Assembly (NCBI GenBank): GCA_039923495.1
Contig: JBDTCO010000006.1
Coordinates: 40,575 to 104,574, forward strand
Length of the DNA stretch: 64,000 nt
Source of the DNA: JBDTCO01 sp039923495
Lineage (GTDB): Bacteria; Myxococcota_A; Polyangia; Palsa-1104
Direction of reading: 5' to 3'
The position numbers were made by a program, and so were the translations under genes. Shown here in pieces: positions 33,655 to 42,436 of this stretch; the stretch's first letter is position 1, and every line of letters begins with the position of its first letter. The notes beneath the pieces are model-generated. The model searched no databases and had not been told where the DNA came from. It was given only the letters and a program-made list of their open reading frames with translations.

Positions 33655-34806
33655 TTACAACCCTGCGTCCACTGTCACAGGCGGGCACGAGGCGACGTCG
33701 GTGGAGGTGCACACCCCCGGACCGACGCCGAGATCGTCGCCATACGTCGAGCACACGAGCCCGGGCTCGCACAGGGTCGCGGCCGCGCCGCTGCAGCTGC
33801 CGGCGCGTGGGTGCAGCCAGTCGCACACCTGCGTCAGGCTGCACCCCAGCCCCGCCGCACACGGGGTGGTCACGCAGCGCTCGGCGGCGTACGGCACGAA
33901 CGAGGGGGCGGTGCACACGCCGCCTTCGCAGGTCTGGCTCCGAGGACAGCCGCTCACGCCCGTCGAGCTGCACGACGAGCCGACGTCGCCCCAGTCGGTG
34001 CACGTGCCGGTCGTGCCGCCGACGAGCCCCAGGCACGCGAGACCATCCTGGCAGGCGAGCGCGGTGTCGCACGCAACACCCCTTTGCAGCTGCTTCGTGC
34101 AGACGTGCGCGGCGGGATCGCAGTAGCGGCCGCTCTTGCACGGCTCGCTACCATCGCACGTCGTGCCGTCGTCGAGGATGATGGGATCGGCGCACGTGCC
34201 GTCGACGCACACGAAGCCGATGGCGCACGCGACGTCGTCACTGCACGCCTTGCCTCGGGCCCGCTTCGGCTGGCAGGTGCCGCTGCACCACGCGACGGTG
34301 GGATCACAGGTGTGCTCGACATCGCTGGTGCCGCACGGGGCGCCATAGCTCGCGTAGGCGACGCACGTGCCTTTGCACGACGGTTCGTGCACGCAGACTC
34401 CGCCCTCGCACTCGAGGTCGGACGTGCATAGCGCTCCCACCTGGGCGCGCGGCCGTACGACCACATCGCAGATGCGGCCCCGCTTTCGCGCGGCCAGCAC
34501 GGGATCGCACGGCGAGCGCTCGACCGCATCGAGGCAGCTCTGCGCATCGACCGAGTCGTAGCCGAGGCGATGCTCGTCGATGGACGCAGGCAGATCGAGC
34601 GCGTCGGGTGCCGCGCGATCGGCGGCAGCGTCATGCAGGATGGCCAGCACGCCGTCGGTGCCGCACGAGGCGCGCTCGCCGCGTCCCGCCTGGCCGCAGC
34701 GCCTCGCCCATGCGCAGCTCGAGTCGACGAGCTGGTTGCGAAAAGCCTCGTAGCGCCCCGGCCCGCAGGCGCTCGCGAGCAGCAGCACGACGAACGCGGC
34801 GCGCAT
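33655..34806 (-). CDS. Cysteine-rich lipoprotein
   Basis: This 383-residue exported lipoprotein has the signal MRAAFVVLLLASAC with the lipid-bearing cysteine at 14. Most of the rest is built of cysteine-knot units of the type C-x4-5-C-x2-5-GxxC (for example LCTSDLECEGGVCVHEPSCK, ACSDDVACAIGFVCVDGTC, CDTALACQDGLACLG), similar to those in the lipoprotein at 3504. An N-terminal part (LVDSSCAWARRCGQAGRG, IDEHRLGYDSVDAQSCLDAV) is commonly seen before such units in myxobacterial proteins. Its ATG overlaps the stop of the large regulator gene upstream (ATGA), so the two are translated together. Role is unknown. Confidence 0.8.
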   Translation of the reverse strand: MRAAFVVLLLASACGPGRYEAFRNQLVDSSCAWARRCGQAGRGERASCGTDGVLAILHDAAADRAAPDALDLPASIDEHRLGYDSVDAQSCLDAVERSPCDPVLAARKRGRICDVVVRPRAQVGALCTSDLECEGGVCVHEPSCKGTCVAYASYGAPCGTSDVEHTCDPTVAWCSGTCQPKRARGKACSDDVACAIGFVCVDGTCADPIILDDGTTCDGSEPCKSGRYCDPAAHVCTKQLQRGVACDTALACQDGLACLGLVGGTTGTCTDWGDVGSSCSSTGVSGCPRSQTCEGGVCTAPSFVPYAAERCVTTPCAAGLGCSLTQVCDWLHPRAGSCSGAAATLCEPGLVCSTYGDDLGVGPGVCTSTDVASCPPVTVDAGL

Positions 34807-37800
34807 CAGACCGCGATCGCGAGCCCGAGCTGCGCGCGTGCCTGCAGGTACGCCTCGCCGAGCGCGAAGTCGATGAGGTCGTCTTCCGCGCCGGGTGCGC
34901 ACTCGTCGCCGACGACGCGCGCGGCCGTCGGCAGATCGTTGCACAGCAGGAGGCCGACGCGATCGGCCGTGCGCGCGAGACTCGTCACGTAACGTCCGAG
35001 GTGGATGCGTTCGCGGCGCGCGCCGAGCAGCGCGTCGACCGTGGGGCGGATCGTCTTCGCGAGCTGCGACGCACGACCCGCGATCGCCTTGCGCAGCTCG
35101 GCCACTCGCCCGTCGGCGTCGTCAAAGCGCAGGCCCGGCTGAACGAGCGTGAGCGCGGCGCCGAGGTAGTCCTTGAGCTGGCTCGTCGGCAACGCACCCG
35201 CGAGCGCGCGTCCCGGTCGCAGGTAGGACAGCGCGCGACCGAGCCGGAACACGAGCAGCACGAGGTCGGTGCACGCGAGCGCCTGCGGGCCGACGATGAG
35301 CACCGGCGGGCGCGATGCACCGACGTGGATCTCGGCGCCGAAGTCGGCGCGCGTGTGCACGTGTGGCGCCGGCACCGTCAGCTCGTGACAGGCGTAGGCG
35401 AGCGCCCGCGAGAATAGCTCGGGCAGCGCATCTTCGGGCATCACGGGACCGACCTCGAGCGCCTCGAGCGAGATCTCGGGCGCGCTGACCGAGAACACGT
35501 CGGCGAACAGCGCACCGAGCGCGCGATCGTCATCGACGTGGCGCAGCGAATCGAACACCGGCGACGACAGCGCGGCGTGCGCACGGACGAGGAAGCGCGG
35601 GCGATGTGCGCGCAGGTACTGCGTGGAGGACAGGTCGCTCTCGCCGCGGCACGCGAGCGCCATCGCGGAGACCAGCGCGGCATCCCAGCGCTCCGCGTCG
35701 CGGTGTGTCGAGAACAGCGCGAGGCCCGGCGAGGGGTCTTCGGGCTGCAGGCGCCACGCCTCGCGCAGGATGCTCGCCGTCTCCACGGAGCTCGCTGGAT
35801 CGCGGTGCAGCAGTGCGGCGAGCGCGCGACGCGGGCGCGGATCGTCGGGCGAGAGCCGCGCGACCGTCTCGTACGCGACCTGGGCGGCGGAGAGATCGCC
35901 GAGGCGCGTGCGGTACAGCTCGGCGAGGCGCCACCACACCATGAGCGGCCGCTCCGTGGCGTCATCGGCGAGACGATGGATCAGGCGACGGTAGAGCTGC
36001 TCGAGCCGACGCCACTCGCCGCGTCGACCGAGGGCGGCCTCGACGAGCGTCAGCGCCTCCGCGCGCGTCGGTGCGTGATCGAGCACGATCTCGAGGTGAC
36101 CGGCCGCTTGCTCGTCGTTGCCCTCGGCCGCGTCGATGCGGCCCGCGAACTCGTGCGCGTCCGTGTGATCGGGATCGATGGACAGTGCCGTGTCGAGGAA
36201 CGGCCGGGCGAGGATCGCGGCCGCGCGGATGCGGTCGGAGCTCGCCGACTCGCGACCCGGACCGAGCGCGGTGAGGTACGTGGCCCAGCCGAGGAGCGCG
36301 TGATAGTCGGGCTGCTCCCCGTCGGCGTCGACGGCGAGCTGCAGCTTCTGCCGCGCCGCCGCGTGCTCACCGCGCGCGAGCTTTCCCTGGCCCTGGTGCG
36401 CGTGGACCTCGGCGTCGAGGCGCGGGTCGCTGCGTTTGCCCATCGGGATCGACGCGCCGAGCAGGCGATCGTAGGTCTGCCTCCGCTCGTGGTTGCCGAG
36501 CGTGTCCCAGGCGAGCCGGATGCGCGCGTCGATCTCCTTCAGGCGGCCATAGTCGCGCCCGAGATCGACTGCGGCGAACCGCTCGAAGCGGAAGCGCTTC
36601 GCGAGCGCGGCGTGAGCGAGCGCGAGGTCCTGCGTCGCAGCATCACGCGGCACGCCGAGCAGCTGGTAGTGATCCTTCGCGTGCAGCGCGAGGTACTCGG
36701 CCAGCACCTCGTTGCGCAGCGCATCGGTGTCCGCGTCGACGACGCGCGGCACCTCGGTGGGCGTGTTCGGCAGCGGGATCGAGAACACGCCGGAGTCCTC
36801 CTGCATCGGCATGTCGTCGTCGGACACGAGGTCGCGCACGGCGGTGTCGATGTCGGCGAACAGACCCTCGTCGCTCGCTCGCGGCGGTAGCTGCTGGGAG
36901 GCGCGCTCACGCCCGAGCTCGACGAGCGCGAGTGGATCTCGTGTGGGCGTGGCCTGCGCACCCGCACCGAGCGGCTCGAGCTGCGCGCAGCCGGTCTGGA
37001 GGAGCACGTCTGCCACCACGAGGAGGCTGGCTGCCTCGCGGTGCGCAACGAGCTCGGCCACGAGCGGCCGCTGATCGAAGATTCCGAGCCCATCGCTTCC
37101 GAAGACCTTCGCGAGGGTTGCGCGGTAGCGCTCGGCGACGAGCGTCAGGGAGAAGCGCGCCGGGTGTGACCGCATGCGCGGCACGATCTCGTCGAGACGA
37201 GCGGTGCGACGCAGGCCCGAGAACACGAGGCGCGGCGTCTCGAACGGCAGCTCGAGGCGCTCGCCCTCGGGCTCACCCGGCTCGAATCGAAACTCCCCAT
37301 CGGGCCAGCGCAGCGTCGTGACGAGCTTGTGCCGCATCTGCGCCGCGAGCTCGTCGAGCAGCGCCTGTTCGTGCAGGTAACCGAGACGCACGAGCACGCG
37401 ACCGAGGCGCACGTTCTCGCGCTGCGCGAGGCCTATTGCGTGCTGGTGCTGCGCGTCCGAGATGCGTCCGCGCGTGACGAGCAGGTGTCCCAGCGTCTCG
37501 GGCCGCAGGTTCGAGCCGACGGCCACGGCTGCACCGCGCCTGAGCGTGACCTCCTTTTGGACGCGGCCGCGCACGAGCTGGAGCGTGCCGGTACGCCGCT
37601 GTTCCCACAGCTCGAGCAGGAGGCGCGGCACCGTCAGCTCCGCGAGCGAGCCTACCTCCACCTCGCCGTCGAGCTCGAGCGTCGGTACCTCGTCAGTCAC
37701 CGCGGTGACGAGCGCCGTCACGAGCTCGGGCAGGTCGAGCGGTGTCGAGAACACCTGCGCTCCGAGCGCACTGGCCCGCTCACGCGTGTGCTCGTCGATG

Positions 37801-38060
37801 TGGCCCGCACCGAGGAAGAACAGCCTCACGGGCGCGAGCTGGGCCAGCTCGCTCGCGAGCTGGAGGCCATCCTTCTTGGGCAGGCGCAGGTCGCAGACGA
37901 CGAGCTCTGCGGCGCGGGTCGTCATCTCCCGCAGCGCGCCGTCTGCGCTATCGACGTAGCGGATCTCGAGCTCTCCTGCGACGACGTGCGGGGCGAGGAG
38001 GTTCTCGAGGGCCCGTTGGGTCAGCGGGTCGTCTTCTACGATGAGGACCGACGGTGGCAC
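34806..38060 (-). CDS. Receiver-DUF4388-J-domain-TPR regulatory protein
   Basis: This 1084-residue soluble protein combines several modules. Residues 1-120 form a response-regulator receiver (acidic pair E9/D10/D11, phosphoacceptor D57 in CDLRLPKKDG). Residues about 135-345 resemble the DUF4388 (PATAN) region found with myxobacterial regulators. Residues 463-535 form a J-domain-like helix bundle (DHYQLLGVPRDAATQDLALA, then AWDTLGNHERRQTYDRLLG) in which the HPD motif is replaced (AKRFRFERF), so it should not stimulate Hsp70. A long TPR-like region (about 545-850) and an uncharacterised C-terminal domain follow. There is no output DNA-binding domain, so it probably acts by protein contacts. It overlaps the Cys-rich lipoprotein gene (ATGA). 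Confidence 0.75.
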   Translation of the reverse strand: MPPSVLIVEDDPLTQRALENLLAPHVVAGELEIRYVDSADGALREMTTRAAELVVCDLRLPKKDGLQLASELAQLAPVRLFFLGAGHIDEHTRERASALGAQVFSTPLDLPELVTALVTAVTDEVPTLELDGEVEVGSLAELTVPRLLLELWEQRRTGTLQLVRGRVQKEVTLRRGAAVAVGSNLRPETLGHLLVTRGRISDAQHQHAIGLAQRENVRLGRVLVRLGYLHEQALLDELAAQMRHKLVTTLRWPDGEFRFEPGEPEGERLELPFETPRLVFSGLRRTARLDEIVPRMRSHPARFSLTLVAERYRATLAKVFGSDGLGIFDQRPLVAELVAHREAASLLVVADVLLQTGCAQLEPLGAGAQATPTRDPLALVELGRERASQQLPPRASDEGLFADIDTAVRDLVSDDDMPMQEDSGVFSIPLPNTPTEVPRVVDADTDALRNEVLAEYLALHAKDHYQLLGVPRDAATQDLALAHAALAKRFRFERFAAVDLGRDYGRLKEIDARIRLAWDTLGNHERRQTYDRLLGASIPMGKRSDPRLDAEVHAHQGQGKLARGEHAAARQKLQLAVDADGEQPDYHALLGWATYLTALGPGRESASSDRIRAAAILARPFLDTALSIDPDHTDAHEFAGRIDAAEGNDEQAAGHLEIVLDHAPTRAEALTLVEAALGRRGEWRRLEQLYRRLIHRLADDATERPLMVWWRLAELYRTRLGDLSAAQVAYETVARLSPDDPRPRRALAALLHRDPASSVETASILREAWRLQPEDPSPGLALFSTHRDAERWDAALVSAMALACRGESDLSSTQYLRAHRPRFLVRAHAALSSPVFDSLRHVDDDRALGALFADVFSVSAPEISLEALEVGPVMPEDALPELFSRALAYACHELTVPAPHVHTRADFGAEIHVGASRPPVLIVGPQALACTDLVLLVFRLGRALSYLRPGRALAGALPTSQLKDYLGAALTLVQPGLRFDDADGRVAELRKAIAGRASQLAKTIRPTVDALLGARRERIHLGRYVTSLARTADRVGLLLCNDLPTAARVVGDECAPGAEDDLIDFALGEAYLQARAQLGLAIAV

Positions 38061-38075
38061 CGGGTCACGACCGTA

Positions 38076-39056
38076 TCATGTCGACGACGGGAAATGACAG
38101 GCGCAGAGGTGGTCGTCCGTCGCCGCGATGAGCGTGGGTGCGGACTCCACACACACCGACGGACGACCGCGCTCGACGTAGCGGGCACAGCGCGGGTGGA
38201 AGTGGCACCCTGACGGCGGATCGGCGGGCGACGGCGGCTCGCCGAGGAGCGGCAGGCGCAGGCGACGGCGCGTCGGATCGGGCACCGGCACCGCCGAGAG
38301 CAGCGCGCTCGTGTACGGGTGCAGCGGTGTGGCGAACAAGGCGCGCGGCCGACCCGACTCGACCACTCGCCCGAGGTACATGATGAGGACGCGATCGCAG
38401 AGGTGCCGCACCATCTTGAGGTCGTGCGAGATGAAGAGCATCGACAGGCCGCGCGCGGCCTTCTCGGCGGTGAGCAGGTTGACGATCTGTGCCTGGATCG
38501 ACACGTCGAGCGCGGAGAGCGGCTCGTCGGCGACGACCAGCTTCGGATCGGTGGCGAGCGCGCGCGCGATGCCGATGCGCTGACGTTGTCCACCGGAGAA
38601 CTCGTGCGGCTTGCGCTGCGCCGAGTCCTTCGGTAGGCCCACCTGCGCGAGCAGCGCGGCGACGCGCTCGGTACGCTCCGCCGAGGTGCCGAGGTCGTGC
38701 ACCACGAGCGGCTCGGCGACGATGTCCCCGACGCACATGCGCGGGTTCAGGGACGCGTACGGGTCCTGGAAGATCATCTGCGCGTTGCGACGAAAAGCGC
38801 GCAGGGGGCCGGGGGCGAGCGCGGTGACGTCGACGCCGTCGATGGTGACGCGACCCTCGTCGGGCTCGACGAGCCGCAGGATCGCGCGCCCCAGCGTGGA
38901 CTTGCCGCAGCCCGACTCCCCCACGAGCCCGAGGCTCTCGCCCTTTGCGATCGAGAACGAGACGCCGCTCACGGCCTGGACCGGGCGCGCCTTCTTGAAG
39001 AGGCCGCTCTGCCCTGGATAGCGCTTCACGAGCGACTGCACGTCGACGAACGCCAT
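38076..39056 (-). CDS. oppF: Oligopeptide ABC transporter ATPase (OppF/DppF)
   Basis: This is the OppF-like ATPase of a peptide importer, 326 residues. Walker A is GESGCGKST, the signature is EFSGGQRQRIGIARAL, Walker B is LVVADEPLSALD, and the H-loop is ISHDLKMV. The family C-terminal domain is present, ending in a cysteine-rich segment (GCHFHPRCARYVERGRPSVC) typical of OppD/F proteins. The ATG at 39056 (TGATG overlap with oppD) is chosen; GTG at 39059 is just as possible. No membrane permease or substrate-binding gene is in the window, so its partners are elsewhere. Confidence 0.92.
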   Translation of the reverse strand: MAFVDVQSLVKRYPGQSGLFKKARPVQAVSGVSFSIAKGESLGLVGESGCGKSTLGRAILRLVEPDEGRVTIDGVDVTALAPGPLRAFRRNAQMIFQDPYASLNPRMCVGDIVAEPLVVHDLGTSAERTERVAALLAQVGLPKDSAQRKPHEFSGGQRQRIGIARALATDPKLVVADEPLSALDVSIQAQIVNLLTAEKAARGLSMLFISHDLKMVRHLCDRVLIMYLGRVVESGRPRALFATPLHPYTSALLSAVPVPDPTRRRLRLPLLGEPPSPADPPSGCHFHPRCARYVERGRPSVCVESAPTLIAATDDHLCACHFPSST

Positions 39057-40075
39057 CACGTCACCGGATAGAAGCAGCGGACGAGGCGGCTGGGATCGTC
39101 GGAGGGCGAGGCGGCGAGCGTGCTTTCGAGCTGTGGCTCTTCCGCGACGCAGCGCGGCTGCGCACGATCGCAGCGTGCGGCGAAGCGGCAGTGAGTGGGC
39201 AGCTCGTGGAGGCGCGGGACCATGCCCGGGATCTCGGTGAGTGGCTGCGTGGCGAGCTCGTCGTCGAGAGAGAAGGGTGGGATGGAGCGCAGGAGACCGC
39301 GCGTGTACGGGTGGCGCGGCGCCGAGAACACGACGTTCACCGGTGCGCGCTCCACGACCTGACCCGCGTAGAGCACCACGACCTCGTCACACGTCTCGGC
39401 GACCACGCCGAGATCGTGCGTGATGAGCAGCAGCGCCGCGCCGGTCTCTTTGCGTAGCGTGCCGAGCAGCGCGAGGATCTGCGCCTGGATCGTGACGTCC
39501 AGCGCGGTCGTCGGCTCGTCGGCGATCACGAGCCGCGGCGAGCACGCGATGGCCATCGCGATCATCACGCGCTGCCGCATGCCGCCCGACAGCTCGTGTG
39601 GATAGGAGAGCACACGTCGCTCCGGATCGGCGATCCCGACCTTCTTGAACAGCTCGACCGCCTGCGCGCGCGCGTCCTTGCGCGAGAGCCCGCGGTGCAG
39701 GACGAGCGGCTCGCCCACCTGATCGCCGACGCGCACGACCGGGTTCAGCGAGGTCATCGGCTCCTGGAAGATCATCGTGAGACGATCGCCCCGGACCGCG
39801 CACATCTCGCGCTCGGTCAGCGACAGCAGATCACGTCCCTCGAAGATCACCTGGCCCGACGCCACGCGGGCGGGCGGATCGTGGAGCAGCCGCGCGATCG
39901 ACAGCGCCGTCACGGACTTGCCGGAGCCCGACTCGCCGACGAGGCCGAGCGCGGCACCCGGTGCCAACGAGAGCGACACGCGGTCGAGCGCGGTGACCTC
40001 GCCGTGCGGCGTGGAGAAGCGCGTCACCAGCTCCTTCACGTCGAGGAGCGGCGCAGAGGCGGGCGCTGTTACCAC
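39056..40075 (-). CDS. oppD: Oligopeptide ABC transporter ATPase (OppD/DppD)
   Basis: This is the OppD-like ATPase, 339 residues. Walker A is GESGSGKSV, the signature is HELSGGMRQRVMIAMAI, Walker B is LVIADEPTTALDVTIQ, and the H-loop is ITHDLGVVAE. The C-terminal domain holds the cysteine motif CRFAARCDRAQPRC, similar to that found in OppD/F proteins. Start GTG at 40075 overlaps the preceding FmdB-like gene by seven bases, and its stop overlaps oppF. It should pair with OppF to drive peptide uptake, though no permease is nearby. Confidence 0.93.
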   Translation of the reverse strand: MVTAPASAPLLDVKELVTRFSTPHGEVTALDRVSLSLAPGAALGLVGESGSGKSVTALSIARLLHDPPARVASGQVIFEGRDLLSLTEREMCAVRGDRLTMIFQEPMTSLNPVVRVGDQVGEPLVLHRGLSRKDARAQAVELFKKVGIADPERRVLSYPHELSGGMRQRVMIAMAIACSPRLVIADEPTTALDVTIQAQILALLGTLRKETGAALLLITHDLGVVAETCDEVVVLYAGQVVERAPVNVVFSAPRHPYTRGLLRSIPPFSLDDELATQPLTEIPGMVPRLHELPTHCRFAARCDRAQPRCVAEEPQLESTLAASPSDDPSRLVRCFYPVT

Positions 40076-40326
40076 TCGTGATCGTCGCAGCCGCCGCCGG
40101 GGCGGTTGGAGCGCTTGCAGGGATCGAACGTGGCCTCTTTGGCCTCGCGCCCGTCGCCGCGGATCATGCCCATCGAGAACACGCGCTCGACGGCGCCGCT
40201 ACCGTGCACGGGCGCTTCACCCTCGACTCGCACGCAGAGCTCTGCGCAGCGCTCGCGCGGGGCTCCGACCTTCTCCAGCGACTCGAGGCGAGCGCCGCAC
40301 TCGCACCTGTATTCGTAGATCGGCAT
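40069..40326 (-). CDS. FmdB-like zinc-ribbon protein
   Basis: This 85-residue protein begins MPIYEYRCECGARLESLEKV, the diagnostic start of the FmdB regulatory-protein family, which carries a small zinc ribbon. The metal ligands are probably C8, C10, C27 and C31; the second pair is C-x3-C rather than the usual C-x2-C. The tail is polar and ends GGGCDDHEW. The function of these proteins is unclear. The ATG at 40326 is chosen from the family N-terminus; an ATG at 40338 would add four residues. It overlaps oppD by 7 bp. Confidence 0.8.
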   Translation of the reverse strand: MPIYEYRCECGARLESLEKVGAPRERCAELCVRVEGEAPVHGSGAVERVFSMGMIRGDGREAKEATFDPCKRSNRPGGGCDDHEW

Positions 40327-40415
40327 CACGGAAAGCATGCGCTGTCTTGTGGGAGCGGTCAAAGCGCGGGTCGAAACTGCTTGTGTCGTATGACCGGAGT
40401 CGCTAGCAACGCGGC

Positions 40416-41855
40416 GTGAAGAACCTCGTCGCTCTCGGTCTCCTGGTGCTCGGTGCTGGCTGTGGTGGCAGCAACCATCCTGTCGATGACGGCGGCGTCG
40501 GCGATGCTGCGATTGCCGGTGACGCGGGCTGCACCGACGACGGCGGCTGCGGCGCGAAGCAGGCCGGTCAGGCGCTGCTCGTGCACGAGTACGCGGACGC
40601 GTTTCAGGCCGGCACCGCGTGCGCCGCGCCGATCGACTGGACCGCGCTCGCGAACGGCGCCGCGCAGACGGTGCTCGACGGCGACGGCTCGAGCGCGGTC
40701 CTCTATCGCGCGATGCGCTCGATCCAGCTCGGCGTGCCCGAGGGTCACCAGGAGCTCTTCTACCCGGGTTGCGGCGACGAGGGCTCGACGCCGTATCAGG
40801 AGAGCACGTGGTACGGCGTGTGTGGACGTCCGCACGGCAACGCGGTCGTCGTCACGCAGGCACGTTCCGGTAACACGCTCGGGCTCGCCGTCGGCGATCA
40901 GATCGTCGGCACGTCGCGCTGGACGGCGGGCGCCACGTTCTTCGATCAGATCGCGAAGGAACCCGTGTGCGGCTCGTCGATGCCATCGGTGGGTGCGCAG
41001 CACGAGAACGCCGCCGCCTCGCTCTTTGGCCTCGTGCGCGCGGGCGACACGCTGACGGTGCAGGACGTAGGCGGCACGCTGCGCACGGTGACCGCGCCCA
41101 CGCACGACGCGATGAGCGCGTGGTGCATCGCGCCGTTCGGCGGCGTCGACGACTTCGAGGCGAAGGCCATGACGCGGGGCGATGGCGTGGTCGTGATCCG
41201 GGTGCCCGGCTTTCTCTCGTCGGCGCATCCGCTGCCCGACCCCGCCACGCAGGCGAGCTACGCCCAGTGGGTCTCGGACTACGTCGCGCGCCTGGCGACC
41301 ACGCTCGATGGCGTGAAGGATGCGCCGGCGATCGTGTGGGACGCGCGCTCCAACACAGGTGGCTCGCCCGAGGTCGCGCTCGCGATCGTCGCCGGCATGC
41401 CCGGTGCGAAGGCGGGCGTGCTCTCGAAGGGCTTCCGCCGCGTCGAGGGGAGCGATCCGTTCGCATACCAGCCGGCGCCCATCGCCTCCTACTCGTTCAA
41501 TGCCACCGTCGGCGGACCGCTCGCGTACGGGGGCAAGGTCGCCGTGCTCATCGACGGGCTCACGTACAGCGCGGGCGACTTCTTCGCGTACGCCGTGCAC
41601 CACTTCTCGGGCGCGTTGCTCGTGGGGCGGCCCAGCGCGGGTGCGTTCGGCTACGGCGGCAGCGCGTCGGTGACCATCGGGACGCCGCCCGAGTTCGCGT
41701 ACACGGTCGACTTCATGAAGTCGGTCGACGACCAGGGCGTGCCGCTCGAGGCGAACGAGGTGATGCCGGATCTCGTCGTCGAGTACGACCCCGCCGACCT
41801 TGCCGCAGGCCGCGACACCGTGCTCGAGGCCGCGGTGAGCGCGCTCCTGAAATAG
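40416..41855 (+). CDS. Lipoprotein with S41 (tail-specific) protease domain
   Basis: This 479-residue exported protein has a lipobox LVLGAGC (lipid-bearing cysteine 16) and a Gly/Asp-rich linker. Residues about 255-479 form the S41 peptidase domain: VVIRVPGFLS, IVWDARSNTGG at 306-316, and the nucleophile S385 in LIDGLTYSAGDFFAY. The order matches carboxy-terminal processing proteases. Part of the PDZ-like region (about 140-230, NTLGLAVGDQIVG) precedes it. Several cysteines in the linker may form disulfides. The GTG start at 40416 is chosen from the signal peptide. It lies alone, divergent from the FmdB-like gene. Confidence 0.85.
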   Translation: MKNLVALGLLVLGAGCGGSNHPVDDGGVGDAAIAGDAGCTDDGGCGAKQAGQALLVHEYADAFQAGTACAAPIDWTALANGAAQTVLDGDGSSAVLYRAMRSIQLGVPEGHQELFYPGCGDEGSTPYQESTWYGVCGRPHGNAVVVTQARSGNTLGLAVGDQIVGTSRWTAGATFFDQIAKEPVCGSSMPSVGAQHENAAASLFGLVRAGDTLTVQDVGGTLRTVTAPTHDAMSAWCIAPFGGVDDFEAKAMTRGDGVVVIRVPGFLSSAHPLPDPATQASYAQWVSDYVARLATTLDGVKDAPAIVWDARSNTGGSPEVALAIVAGMPGAKAGVLSKGFRRVEGSDPFAYQPAPIASYSFNATVGGPLAYGGKVAVLIDGLTYSAGDFFAYAVHHFSGALLVGRPSAGAFGYGGSASVTIGTPPEFAYTVDFMKSVDDQGVPLEANEVMPDLVVEYDPADLAAGRDTVLEAAVSALLK

Positions 41856-42025
41856 CCGGTGCCTCCGGCAGTCTGACCGTTGGCGTCGTCGGGAACGACC
41901 GTCACGTGAAACATTTCCCACGCCATCGATATCGCGTGGATGCGAGCGTGCTGTCGCGCGGACACGATGGCCCGCGAGCTGCACCGAGGGAGAGACACCA
42001 GCTCACTTCCCCCGGAGGCTCCCCC

Positions 42026-42436
42026 ATGAACAAGTTCATCACGCTCGTCATCCTCGCGTCCTCGTCGCTCGCGTCGTCTGTCGCGCTTGGCGACAACTCG
42101 GGGCAGCGCCCCGGTCCGTCCGCCTGGGTCACGGCGAGGAACCAGCCGCAGTACAACAGCCTGAGGGCGCAGTCGTCGCAGCTGGGTGCGCGGCTGAATT
42201 CCTACAACACGCGTGCGATGACGCCGGCTTCGACCCCCGCCGCGTACAACGCGCTCAAGTCCGAGCAGCGCACGCTGGCCGCACAGGTCCAGTCGTACAA
42301 CAGCACCGTGCAGCAGTTCGCGCAGCGCAACCCGGTCTCGCCGTACAACACGCCGGCTGCCACCGCCGCGCGCACGGCTCAGGCGCAGCAGAACAAGTTC
42401 ATCATGAACCTCGTCGCGTCGCGCGCGCGTCGCTGA
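42026..42436 (+). CDS. Secreted Ala/Gln/Asn-rich small protein
   Basis: This 136-residue exported protein has a signal peptide MNKFITLVILASSSLASSVAL, cleavage probably near residue 23. The mature part is rich in Ala, Gln, Asn, Ser and Thr (RAQSSQLGARLNSYNTRA, QVQSYNSTVQQFAQRN) and predicted helical, so it may form a coiled coil or fibre. It matches nothing I know. A GGAGG lies seven bases before the ATG. The 3' end overlaps the convergent MerR-TPR gene by 35 bp. The region 41856-42025 upstream holds the imperfect inverted repeat GTGAAA-ca-TTTC-c-CAC near 41905. Confidence 0.6.
   Translation: MNKFITLVILASSSLASSVALGDNSGQRPGPSAWVTARNQPQYNSLRAQSSQLGARLNSYNTRAMTPASTPAAYNALKSEQRTLAAQVQSYNSTVQQFAQRNPVSPYNTPAATAARTAQAQQNKFIMNLVASRARR

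Noticed and set aside
34806..38060. Possible fusion of separate genes into one frame
   Set aside because: The frame is uninterrupted and successive modules are spaced as in other myxobacterial multidomain regulators; a fusion artefact is not needed.
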